From Noviherbaspirillum sp. UKPF54 (GTDB lineage Bacteria > Pseudomonadota > Gammaproteobacteria > Burkholderiales > Burkholderiaceae_D), in NCBI RefSeq assembly GCF_007874125.1, contig NZ_CP040128.1, forward strand, positions 3,658,001 to 3,722,000: a stretch of 64,000 bases of DNA, read 5' to 3'. How positions within the stretch are numbered: position 1 is the stretch's first letter; the number at the start of each line of letters is the position of its first letter. Below, piece after piece: positions 1 through 7,319 of the stretch. The notes under the pieces were generated by a model that searched no databases, was not told the DNA's origin, and saw nothing but the letters and a program-made list of their open reading frames with translations. The translations under genes and the position numbers were made by a program.

Positions 1-1350
1 CGCGCGGCATGCCTGCGCAGCGCAGTGATCCAGGGACTCCAGCTTGAGCTTGACCGCGGTCAGCGCCTGGCCGATTTCGTCGTGCAGCTCGCGCGCGATG
101 TGGCGCCGCTCATTTTCCTGCACATCGAGCATGCGCTCGGACAGGCGGTGCAGGCGGCTGTTGGCTTCCTTCAGGCGCGCCAGCGTGAGGTTGCGCTCGC
201 CGAGGTCGGCATACAGACGCAGCGTGCCGCGGCCGCCATCCTTGCCGCCCTGGTAGGGCGCCGACCACAAGGCCACTTCGACCGCGCTTCCATCCTTGCG
301 CCGCCGCGTCAGCTCCACGCCGTTGCGTCGCGCGCCGCGCACCTCCTCCGCCAGCATTTGCCGGAACGCCGGTATTTCCTGCTGCGGCGTGATGGGCAGC
401 TCGCGCCCGAGCACCTCGTCGCGGCGCCAGCCGAACAGGCGCTCCGCAGCCTGGTTCCACAGCATCACCCGGCCTGCGCTGTCGAGCAAGATGATGGCCA
501 GCGGCGACACGTCGACCAGCATTTGCAACTCGTCCCTGGCGCGCAGCAGTTCCGACTCCAGCGCGCGCCGCTCGGTGATGTCGCGCACCACCTTGCCGTA
601 GCCGCGCAGGCGCCCAGACTCGTCGCGCAGCGCCGTGATCGACGACATGGCGAGGAACGGCGAGCCGTCGCGCCGTACCAGCCAGCCCTCCACTTCCAGG
701 CTGCCGTCGCGTTCGGCGGCGGCGAACAGCTGCTGCGGCACCCGCATTTCCTGGTCCTCGGGCCGGAAGAATCCCGCACATGCGCGGCCGATCGCCTGCG
801 CCGCCGTATAGCCGGTCATGCGTTCGGCGCCTTCGTTCCAGCTCGTGATGCGCCCGTCGGTGTCGAGAGTGACGATGGCGTACTCCTTCACGCTGTGCAC
901 CAGCAGGCGGAAGCGCTCTTCGGCGTCGAGCAGGGCCGCGCGCTGCTCGGTGAGATCGATGCTGCAGCCGACATAGCCGGTGAACGCGCCGCCCTCGCCG
1001 TAGCAGGGCGCCGAGCGCGACTGGATCCAGCGGTAGACGCCATCGGCGCGCCGCAGGCGGTAGGACAGCGTCACTTGCTGACGCAGCCGGACCGACTCCA
1101 TGAATACGGCGATGCAGCCGCGCAGGTCATCCGGATGGACGCTTTCCTGCCATCCGTCGCCCAGTTCCTGCTCCAGGCTGCGGCCGGTGAACTGGAGCCA
1201 GGATGGGCTCACGTAGGTGCATTGCGCGTCGCCGTCGCACATCCATGTCATCGCCGGATTGAAGTGTGCCAGCAGATGCAGGCGCGCGAGGTCATCGTCA
1301 TGGCGCCCGGCGCTGGCGAAATCATCGTTATCGGCGGTCCGGCTTGGCAT
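1..1350 (-). CDS. PAS-domain sensor histidine kinase, NarL-type (partial, 3' end outside window)
   Basis: The reading frame is open from an ATG at 1350 to the window edge (450 codons) and has no stop, so the C-terminal catalytic part is missing. Three PAS/PAC modules can be read at about residues 20-140, 145-265 and 275-395 (for example HPDDLRG, ITSWNEGAERMTGYTA and MLWNQAAERLFGW). They are followed by the HisKA_3 phospho-acceptor motif ERRHIARELHDEIGQAL, with the probable phosphorylated His at residue 423. This H-box is typical of NarL/DegS-type kinases, which autophosphorylate and pass phosphate to a LuxR-type response regulator. No transmembrane segment is visible, so the part seen here looks like a cytoplasmic sensor. 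AGGACGA lies about 10 bases before the ATG and supports the start. The partner regulator is not in the window and may lie to the left. Confidence 0.9.
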   Translation of the reverse strand, partial: MPSRTADNDDFASAGRHDDDLARLHLLAHFNPAMTWMCDGDAQCTYVSPSWLQFTGRSLEQELGDGWQESVHPDDLRGCIAVFMESVRLRQQVTLSYRLRRADGVYRWIQSRSAPCYGEGGAFTGYVGCSIDLTEQRAALLDAEERFRLLVHSVKEYAIVTLDTDGRITSWNEGAERMTGYTAAQAIGRACAGFFRPEDQEMRVPQQLFAAAERDGSLEVEGWLVRRDGSPFLAMSSITALRDESGRLRGYGKVVRDITERRALESELLRARDELQMLVDVSPLAIILLDSAGRVMLWNQAAERLFGWRRDEVLGRELPITPQQEIPAFRQMLAEEVRGARRNGVELTRRRKDGSAVEVALWSAPYQGGKDGGRGTLRLYADLGERNLTLARLKEANSRLHRLSERMLDVQENERRHIARELHDEIGQALTAVKLKLESLDHCAAQACRA

Positions 1351-1517
1351 AGGGTATGTGCGTCGTCCTGAGGGAAAATGTGCCGGCGGCCCGCGCCTGC
1401 TCTATCAAGGAAGATTGGCCTTTGTTTCCCTTAGTTCCGTTGTCAGGGGGAAATTCATAGGCCATGCAAGGTCAATCATAACGCCGGCACCGGGACGCTG
1501 CAGGACGCCACGCCGGG

Positions 1518-2438
1518 TCATGCGGGAAGGCGCGCCCGGGCGGCCATGTCGGGCGAAAACAGCTGGAAGCTGCCGCGTCCGGCGCGCTTGGCGCAATACA
1601 TCGCCGCGTCGGCGCAGCCGAGCAAGGTGTCCGCATCGGCGCCATCCTGCGGATACAGGCTGATGCCGATGGAGGGCGTCACGCTCAGCACGTGGTCTTC
1701 CACCGCGTACGGCTGCGCCAGCGCGTCCAGCACACGATGCGCGGCGTCGCCGGCATCGCCGGCGCCATGCAGTCCGGGCAGCACCAGCACGAACTCGTCG
1801 CCGCCCAGCCGGGCGACGGTGTCGACGCCGCGCACCAGGCTGCGCAGGCGCTGCCCGACCGCCTTGAGCAGCAGGTCGCCGATGCGATGGCCGAGCAGGT
1901 CGTTGATCGGCTTGAAGCGGTCGAGGTCGATGAACAGCACCGCGACCAGGTTGCCGTGGCGGCGCGCCATCTCCATCGCCTGCTCCAGCCGGTCTTCCAG
2001 CAGGCGCCGGTTGGGCAGGCCGGTAAGCGCATCGTGGTGGGCCAGGTAGCGGATCTGCTGCTCGGCCAGCTTGCGTTCCTGGATCTCGGCCTGCAGGCGG
2101 GCATTGGCCAGCGCCAGCTCGGCGGTGCGTTCGGCGACGCGCCGCTCCAGCTCGTCGCGCGCGCGCAGCAGAGCCTCCTGCGCATTCTTGCGCTCGGTGA
2201 TGTCCTCGGTGATGTAGATCGTCCCCTTGCCGTAGTCGGCCGGGTCGATCGCCTTGGCCATCAGGCGGCACCAGAAGAGGCTGCCGTCGCGGCGCCGCAT
2301 CCGCATTTCCAGATCGAGCCGCTGCCCGGTGCGCAGCACCGGCCTGGCGGCGTTGCGCAAGTCCTCGTACGCGTCCTCCGACGGAAACACCATGCTGGTC
2401 TGCAGTCCGACGAGTTCCTCGCTCGGCCAGCCGAACAT
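1518..2438 (-). CDS. PAS/PAC-GGDEF diguanylate cyclase (start uncertain, probably further upstream)
   Basis: The C-terminal half is a complete GGDEF domain ([27 protein letters not shown]). RGVD stands five residues before GGDEF and matches the RxxD product-inhibition site, so an active, feedback-controlled cyclase making c-di-GMP is expected. The part before it is a PAS with a PAC tail (VFPSEDAYEDLRN, RRDGSLFWCRL) and a short coiled linker (RARDELERRVAERTAELALANARL). The coordinates use the first ATG, but that would cut off the PAS N-terminus. The same frame stays open upstream to a TGA near 2668 and encodes LLLQYQAILDNASVGITFTR, a normal PAS beginning. No ATG, GTG or TTG exists there. An ATT at 2589-2591 has GAGG about 8 bases ahead. 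The alternative is a one-base indel in the T6 run at that spot. Confidence 0.88.
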   Translation of the reverse strand: MFGWPSEELVGLQTSMVFPSEDAYEDLRNAARPVLRTGQRLDLEMRMRRRDGSLFWCRLMAKAIDPADYGKGTIYITEDITERKNAQEALLRARDELERRVAERTAELALANARLQAEIQERKLAEQQIRYLAHHDALTGLPNRRLLEDRLEQAMEMARRHGNLVAVLFIDLDRFKPINDLLGHRIGDLLLKAVGQRLRSLVRGVDTVARLGGDEFVLVLPGLHGAGDAGDAAHRVLDALAQPYAVEDHVLSVTPSIGISLYPQDGADADTLLGCADAAMYCAKRAGRGSFQLFSPDMAARARLPA

Positions 2439-2772
2439 GTCGGAAAAACGTTCATTGCAATGCAGGAAGACGCCCTTGCGGGTGAACGTGATGCCGACCG
2501 AGGCATTGTCCAGGATCGCCTGGTATTGCAGCAGCAGATGGCGCAGCTGCGCCGGCTCGGCCAGATTGCTGGTTGTGATGTCGGAAAAAATGGCGCTACC
2601 CTCGTCGCAAGGATTGTCAACAGTGCGCCAGGATGCAATGAATGAAATGGCGGCCAGCCGCCGTCAGGCGGCGCAGGCACGCTATCGAACCGCGCTACTG
2701 AAATAGCATCTATCGTACACTTTTTGCAAGAAAATCGCATGAACGGCCGTGCGGCGCGGCCCGGCAACGCCG

Positions 2773-3393
2773 CTAGCGCACGAACGCGCTGTGCAGGAAC
2801 GCCGGCACCTTGGCGGCGCTCAGGCCGTTGACGCGCTCCAGCAATTGCGGTTCGATCTGCGGCACGCCGCAGCGGCGCGCCAGGTGTTCGCCGATGTGGA
2901 TCAGCACCTTCGCGCTGACCTCGGCATCGGCCTCGGCCCGGTGCGCGCTGCCCGAGAAGCGGATGCCGAGCGTGCCCGCCAGGGCCGCCAGCTTGTAGCT
3001 CGGCAGCCCGGGAAACAGGCGGCGCGCGAGTTTCAGTGAACAGACCATGCGTTCGTACTGCGGCGCAAGCCCCAGGCTGCGGCTTTCGGCCACCAGGAAC
3101 TTTTCGTCGAAACTGGCATTGTGCGCCGACAGCGTGTCGCTGCCGATGAAGCGCAGCAGCGCGGGCACTACCTGCGTCACGCACGGCGCGGCATCGACCA
3201 TCGCCTGCGTGATGCCGGTGAGCTGGGTGATGTGGAACGGCACCCTGACGCCGCAATTGACCAGGGATACGAAGCGCTCGACGATGCGCCCGTCAACGAT
3301 GCGCAGCGCGGCGACCTCGGTGATGCGGTCGCCCGTCGCCGGGCTCAAGCCGGTGGTTTCGAAGTCGAGCATCACGATGGGTTGGTTGAACAT
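2773..3393 (-). CDS. DnaQ-like 3'-5' exonuclease (DEDDh family)
   Basis: This 206-aa protein is a stand-alone proofreading-type exonuclease domain. Exo I is visible as VMLDFETTGLSP near residue 8, exo II as LSAHNASFDEKFL near residue 93, and exo III as HRAEADAEVSAKVL near residue 152. The acidic residues and the His fit the DEDDh subgroup, which includes DNA polymerase III epsilon and the PolC exonuclease domain. There is no polymerase or UvrC-like extension. The length suits an auxiliary repair or RNA/DNA trimming nuclease better than the replicative epsilon subunit, which is usually longer and has a C-terminal tail for the alpha subunit. The gene is divergent from aroG, with about 230 bases between their starts. 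No strong ribosome-binding site is seen before the ATG. Confidence 0.88.
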   Translation of the reverse strand: MFNQPIVMLDFETTGLSPATGDRITEVAALRIVDGRIVERFVSLVNCGVRVPFHITQLTGITQAMVDAAPCVTQVVPALLRFIGSDTLSAHNASFDEKFLVAESRSLGLAPQYERMVCSLKLARRLFPGLPSYKLAALAGTLGIRFSGSAHRAEADAEVSAKVLIHIGEHLARRCGVPQIEPQLLERVNGLSAAKVPAFLHSAFVR

Positions 3394-3624
3394 GGAACGG
3401 CGGGCCCGGGGCCGGTATGGCGGAATTGACAGCAGGAGCGCGGCGCAATGCGCGCGTCCCGGATTCTACGCCAGCAGCGGCGCCCTGTCGCCGGTTTCAT
3501 TGCGCCGCCGGGAAGCGGCGCGCCGCACCTCGGGTTCCAACCGGCTACACTATCGTCTTTTCGCCGCCAAAATGCCCATCGCCGGGCTCCTGGCGCTCCA
3601 CTTCACCGAGACAGCCACCCGATC

Positions 3625-4698
3625 ATGACCACCTTCAACGTCGAAAACGTCAACGTCATCTCCTTCGATACCATGCCCACCCCGCGCGAGCTGCACGCGC
3701 GCCTGCCGCTGTCGGATCGGGCCGGCAGCGTGGTCACGCACAGCCGCGAAGCGCTGCGCAACATTCTCGACCGCCGCGACCCGCGCCTGTTCGTGGTGGT
3801 GGGACCGTGCTCGATCCACGACCCGGTCGCCGGCCTCGACTATGCGCACCGTCTGCGCGCCCTGCAGGACGAAGTCAAGGACACGCTGCTCTTGGTGATG
3901 CGCGTGTATTTCGAAAAGCCGCGCACCACCACCGGCTGGAAGGGTTACATCAACGATCCGGACATGGACGACTCCTTCCATATCGAGCGCGGCATGGCCA
4001 ATGCGCGCCAGTTCCTGCTCGACGTGTGCGAGCTCGGCCTGCCGACGGCGACCGAGGCGCTCGACCCGATCTCGCCGCAATACCTGGGCGACCTGATCGC
4101 CTGGACCGCGATCGGCGCGCGCACCACCGAATCGCAGACGCACCGCGAAATGGCGTCCGGCCTGTCGACGCCGGTGGGCTTCAAGAACGGCACCGACGGG
4201 GACATCGGCATCGCCATCAACGCCATCCTGTCCGCCTCGCACCCGCACTCCTTTCTGGGCATGAACGACCAGGGACGCACGGCGATCGTGCGCACTTCCG
4301 GCAACCGCTACGGCCACGTGGTGCTGCGCGGCGGCGACGGCCGCCCGAACTACGACACGGTCTCGGTCGCGATGGCCGAACAGGCGCTGGCCAAGGCCGG
4401 GCTGCCGGCCAATATCGTGGTCGACTGCTCGCACGCGAACAGTTTCAAGAATCCGGAACTGCAGCCGCTGGTGATGGCCGATGTCGTCAACCAGATCCGT
4501 TTCGGCAACAAGTCGCTGGTCGGCGTGATGATCGAATCGAACATCGTCGGCGGCAAGCAGTCGATTCCGGCGGACCTGTCGCAGCTGAAGTACGGCTGCT
4601 CGGTGACCGATGGCTGCGTGGGATGGGAAACGACGGAAAAGATGCTGCGCGAAGCAGATGCGATGCTGCGCGGCGTGCTGCCGGCACGCATGAAGTAA
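3625..4698 (+). CDS. aroG: 3-deoxy-7-phosphoheptulonate (DAHP) synthase, class I
   Basis: The enzyme condenses phosphoenolpyruvate and erythrose 4-phosphate into DAHP, the first step of the shikimate pathway, in the cytoplasm. The 357-aa product has the normal length of AroF/G/H-type synthases. Diagnostic segments are VVVGPCSIHDP (about residues 56-66), RVYFEKPRTTTGWKG, LPTATEALDPISPQY, GFKNGTDG, VLRGGDGRPNY and VVDCSHANS, covering the metal and PEP-binding residues. The frame is open further upstream, but homology begins at MTTFNVENVNV, so the ATG at 3625 is chosen; only a weak GAG lies ahead of it. No leader peptide or attenuator is evident. The gene appears monocistronic, ending in a GC-rich hairpin. 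Which aromatic amino acid inhibits it cannot be read by eye. Confidence 0.93.
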   Translation: MTTFNVENVNVISFDTMPTPRELHARLPLSDRAGSVVTHSREALRNILDRRDPRLFVVVGPCSIHDPVAGLDYAHRLRALQDEVKDTLLLVMRVYFEKPRTTTGWKGYINDPDMDDSFHIERGMANARQFLLDVCELGLPTATEALDPISPQYLGDLIAWTAIGARTTESQTHREMASGLSTPVGFKNGTDGDIGIAINAILSASHPHSFLGMNDQGRTAIVRTSGNRYGHVVLRGGDGRPNYDTVSVAMAEQALAKAGLPANIVVDCSHANSFKNPELQPLVMADVVNQIRFGNKSLVGVMIESNIVGGKQSIPADLSQLKYGCSVTDGCVGWETTEKMLREADAMLRGVLPARMK

Positions 4699-4715
4699 GC
4701 GCATGCAGGCGGCCG

Positions 4716-4738
4716 GGCCGGGCGGAATGCGCCCGGCC
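4716..4738 (+). terminator. GC-rich hairpin after aroG
   Basis: A perfect 9-bp stem (GGCCGGGCG / CGCCCGGCC, loop of 5) lies 18 bases after the aroG stop. No T-run follows, so it is only a weak intrinsic-terminator candidate. It lies between two convergent genes and could end transcription from either side. Confidence 0.4.
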
Positions 4739-4760
4739 GGCCCGTGACGGGATATCCGAG

Positions 4761-5072
4761 TCAGCGCCGCGTTGCGGCCGCATCCTCCCTGGCTTTCTGC
4801 GCCTTCACGATTTCCAGCGCTTCCTCGAAGGTCGGGATCGAGACCGGGTCGCTGGCCGGGAAGGTTTCTTCGATCGCTTCATCCAGCAATGCCTGCGCGC
4901 GCTCTTCCAGATCGTCGGAATGCAGCTTGTGCTCCTTGATATCGCGTGACGCCGCATCCTCCGGTGCCACGTCGCTCGGCGTTACCGACGGAGATTGGAT
5001 TCCGTGGGAACTGGTGGGCTCAACCTGTTGCCCCTTGTTCTCTTTCTCGCTGCTTCTATTCAGGATCGGCAT
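4761..5072 (-). CDS. Small conserved hypothetical acidic protein
   Basis: This is a 103-aa hydrophilic protein of unknown function. The N-terminal half is low-complexity and rich in Ser, Glu and Asp. The C-terminal part is more structured, with DDLEERAQALLDEAIEETFP followed by SDPVSIPTFEEALEIVKAQK, likely two helices around an F-P-A-S-D-P turn. There is no signal peptide and no membrane segment. The start at 5072 is chosen because GGAG stands 8 bases upstream; a longer frame to 5390 has no such support. The gene is convergent with aroG and divergent from the cytochrome pair. No function is proposed. Confidence 0.75.
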   Translation of the reverse strand: MPILNRSSEKENKGQQVEPTSSHGIQSPSVTPSDVAPEDAASRDIKEHKLHSDDLEERAQALLDEAIEETFPASDPVSIPTFEEALEIVKAQKAREDAAATRR

Positions 5073-5253
5073 AATCTTGCTCCATATCACATTCACTTGA
5101 AGGGAGGGGAAAATGCGCTTTCCTCTCTTTCTTATCCGATAGTTCGACGCGCGATAAGTTTCCCGAAAAAGTAGCGTTTTATGCATGCGGCGGCGCGGGC
5201 AAGACGGCAGCGTGCGACTTACAATGCAATGACTTCCTACGACAAGAACAAGC

Positions 5254-5970
5254 ATGCCGCCGCTCATCCATCGCTCCCTGCCGCTCCTGGCCAGCCTGGT
5301 TCTTGCCGGCACGGCGGCCGCGCAAGAGCAGGCTGCCGATCCGAACGCCATCGGCAAGCGCGTCGCGCCCTGCATGGCTTGCCACGGCAAGGAAGGCCGC
5401 GCCGCGCGCGATGGCTATTACCCGCGCATCGCCGGCAAGCCGGCCGGCTACCTGCATAACCAATTGCTCAATTTCCGCGACGGCCGCCGACGGCAGTATC
5501 CGTTGATGGCGTACATGGTGCAGCACCTGTCGGATGCCTATCTGCAGGAAATGGCGAATTACTTCGCCGCGCAGGAAGTGCCCTATCCGCCCGTGCCGGC
5601 GCTGGAGGTATCGCCCGCAACTCTGGAAAAGGGGCGCGCGCTGGCGATGTCGGGCGACGCCTCCCGCAAGATCCCGGCCTGCGTCGCCTGCCACGGCGAG
5701 GCATTGACCGGCGTTGCGCCTTTCATTCCCGGCCTGCTTGGCATTGCGCGCGACTACATCAATGCCCAGTTCGGCGCCTGGCGCAGCGGCGCGCGGCGCG
5801 CCATGGCGCCCGACTGCATGGGCCGCATCGCCAGCCAGCTGAGTCCGGAAGACATCAGCGCCGTCTCGGCCTGGCTGGCTACGCGCCAGGTGCCGCCCAA
5901 CGCCGCGCCGGCGTCCTCCCTGCCCGCGCCGCTGCCGGTGGCCTGCGGCAGCGTACCGGCAGCGAGGTGA
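5254..5970 (+). CDS. Dihaem cytochrome c (c4-like), periplasmic
   Basis: A signal peptide (RSLPLLASLVLAGTAAAQ) precedes two haem c attachment motifs, CMACH (about residue 45) and CVACH (about residue 150). They lie in two roughly similar halves, as in cytochrome c4. Candidate axial Met ligands are present in the YPLMAYMVQHL and AMAPDCMG segments. The mature 218-aa protein would sit in the periplasm as an electron carrier. It lies 3 bases upstream of a trihaem cytochrome gene, so the two are probably co-transcribed and may relay electrons to one another or to a terminal oxidase. No dehydrogenase gene is adjacent. The start is chosen at the only in-frame ATG giving a signal peptide; its ribosome-binding site is weak. 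Confidence 0.87.
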   Translation: MPPLIHRSLPLLASLVLAGTAAAQEQAADPNAIGKRVAPCMACHGKEGRAARDGYYPRIAGKPAGYLHNQLLNFRDGRRRQYPLMAYMVQHLSDAYLQEMANYFAAQEVPYPPVPALEVSPATLEKGRALAMSGDASRKIPACVACHGEALTGVAPFIPGLLGIARDYINAQFGAWRSGARRAMAPDCMGRIASQLSPEDISAVSAWLATRQVPPNAAPASSLPAPLPVACGSVPAAR

Positions 5971-5973
5971 CCG

Positions 5974-7236
5974 ATGAAACGCGCCGCCATCGCCCTCCTG
6001 GCCGTGCTGTTCATCGCCATCGTTGTCACGCTGTATTACGGCTTGCGGGAAGACGCCGGCCCGCCAGCGGCCGCGGCGCCGAACCGCGCCGAACTGGTTG
6101 CCAAGGGCGCCTATCTGGCGCGCGCCGGCGACTGCCTGGCCTGCCACATGGCGCGCGGCGGCAAGGCATACGCCGGCGGCCGGGCCATCCGCACGCCGTT
6201 CGGCACCGTCTACGCGCCCAACCTCACGCCGGACCGGGAAACCGGCCTGGGCGACTGGAGCGCCGACGATTTCTGGCGCGCGCTCCACAACGGCAAATCG
6301 AAAGGCGGCAAGCTACTCTATCCGGCCTTCCCCTACCCGAACTACACCAGGATCACGCGCGCCGATGCCGACGCGCTGTTCGCCTATCTGCAGTCGCTGC
6401 CGGCCGTGCGCCAGCCTAACCGCGACGCGGAGATGCGCTTTCCGTTCAACGTACGCGCGCTGCTGATCGGCTGGCGCGCGCTGTATTTCCGGCCCGGCGT
6501 GTACCGCCCGCAGGGCTACCAGAACGCCGAATGGAATCGCGGCGCCTACCTGGTGCAGGGCCTCGGCCACTGCAATGCCTGCCATACCCCGCGCAATATC
6601 TTCGGCGCCACGCAAGAGGGCGGCGAGTTGCGCGGCGCGATGATCCCGCTGCTCGACTGGTATGCCTCGTCCCTCACCGGCGAAGCCGACACCGGCCTGG
6701 GCAGCTGGGACATCGCGCAAATCGCGCGCCTGCTCAAGACCGGCGTGTCCGACCGGGGCGCGGTGTCCGGGCCGATGGCGGAAGTGGTGCGCGAAAGCCT
6801 GCAATACCTCACCGACGACGACATCCGGGCCATGGCGCTGTACCTGAAGCGGCTGCCGCGCAGCGGCGAAGCAAAGGTGCTGACGCCGGACGACGAAAAG
6901 ACGCTCAAGCTCGGCGCGGCGCTCTACGAAAAGCATTGCGCCGAGTGCCACAAGGCCTCCGGCGAAGGCGCGCCGCCCGACTATCCGCCGCTCGCCGGAA
7001 ACCGCGCCGTGCTGCTCAATGCGCCGGTCAACCCGATCCATGCGGTGCTGCACGGCGGCTATCCTCCCAGCACGCAAGGCAATCCGCGCCCCTATGGCAT
7101 GCCGCCGTTCGCCAATGTATTGAGCGACGAGGAAGCGGCCGCGGTGCTGTCCTATATCCGGAATGCCTGGGGCAACCAAGCCCCGATGGTTTCCTCTCAG
7201 CAAATAAACCGGTACCGGGCTGTGCCGCTGGAGTAG
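5974..7236 (+). CDS. Trihaem membrane-anchored cytochrome c (alcohol/gluconate dehydrogenase cytochrome-subunit type)
   Basis: The protein has an uncleaved or cleaved N-terminal hydrophobic segment (AAIALLAVLFIAIVVTLYYGL) and three c-type haem sites: CLACH near residue 55, CNACH near residue 204 and CAECH near residue 325. Spacing and context (APNLTPDRETGLGDWS, YRPQGYQNAEWNRGAYLVQGLGHCNACHTPRN) match the cytochrome subunit of membrane-bound alcohol, aldehyde and gluconate dehydrogenases, which passes electrons to ubiquinone. At 420 aa it is slightly shorter than typical acetic-acid-bacterial subunits. GAGGTGACCG before the ATG is a good ribosome-binding site. The partner dehydrogenase is not nearby, so the electron donor is unknown; the dihaem protein directly upstream is the likely redox neighbour. 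Confidence 0.88.
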   Translation: MKRAAIALLAVLFIAIVVTLYYGLREDAGPPAAAAPNRAELVAKGAYLARAGDCLACHMARGGKAYAGGRAIRTPFGTVYAPNLTPDRETGLGDWSADDFWRALHNGKSKGGKLLYPAFPYPNYTRITRADADALFAYLQSLPAVRQPNRDAEMRFPFNVRALLIGWRALYFRPGVYRPQGYQNAEWNRGAYLVQGLGHCNACHTPRNIFGATQEGGELRGAMIPLLDWYASSLTGEADTGLGSWDIAQIARLLKTGVSDRGAVSGPMAEVVRESLQYLTDDDIRAMALYLKRLPRSGEAKVLTPDDEKTLKLGAALYEKHCAECHKASGEGAPPDYPPLAGNRAVLLNAPVNPIHAVLHGGYPPSTQGNPRPYGMPPFANVLSDEEAAAVLSYIRNAWGNQAPMVSSQQINRYRAVPLE

Positions 7237-7319
7237 TCCCGCCCAGAAAACATTGTTAAAAATGCAATTTCATGATGGAATGTAGTTAGCTTACTGTTAA
7301 CTATTTCCTGAGGACGTGC

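Noticed and set aside
25..1371. Long plus-strand frame opposite the histidine kinase
   Set aside because: It mirrors the codon phase of the minus-strand kinase, whose PAS and HisKA motifs are clear; the plus translation has no recognisable domain.
2261..3256. 331-codon minus-strand frame covering the exonuclease and PAS-GGDEF start
   Set aside because: Out of frame with both proteins and without domains. Kept only as a possible partner of a T6 frameshift.
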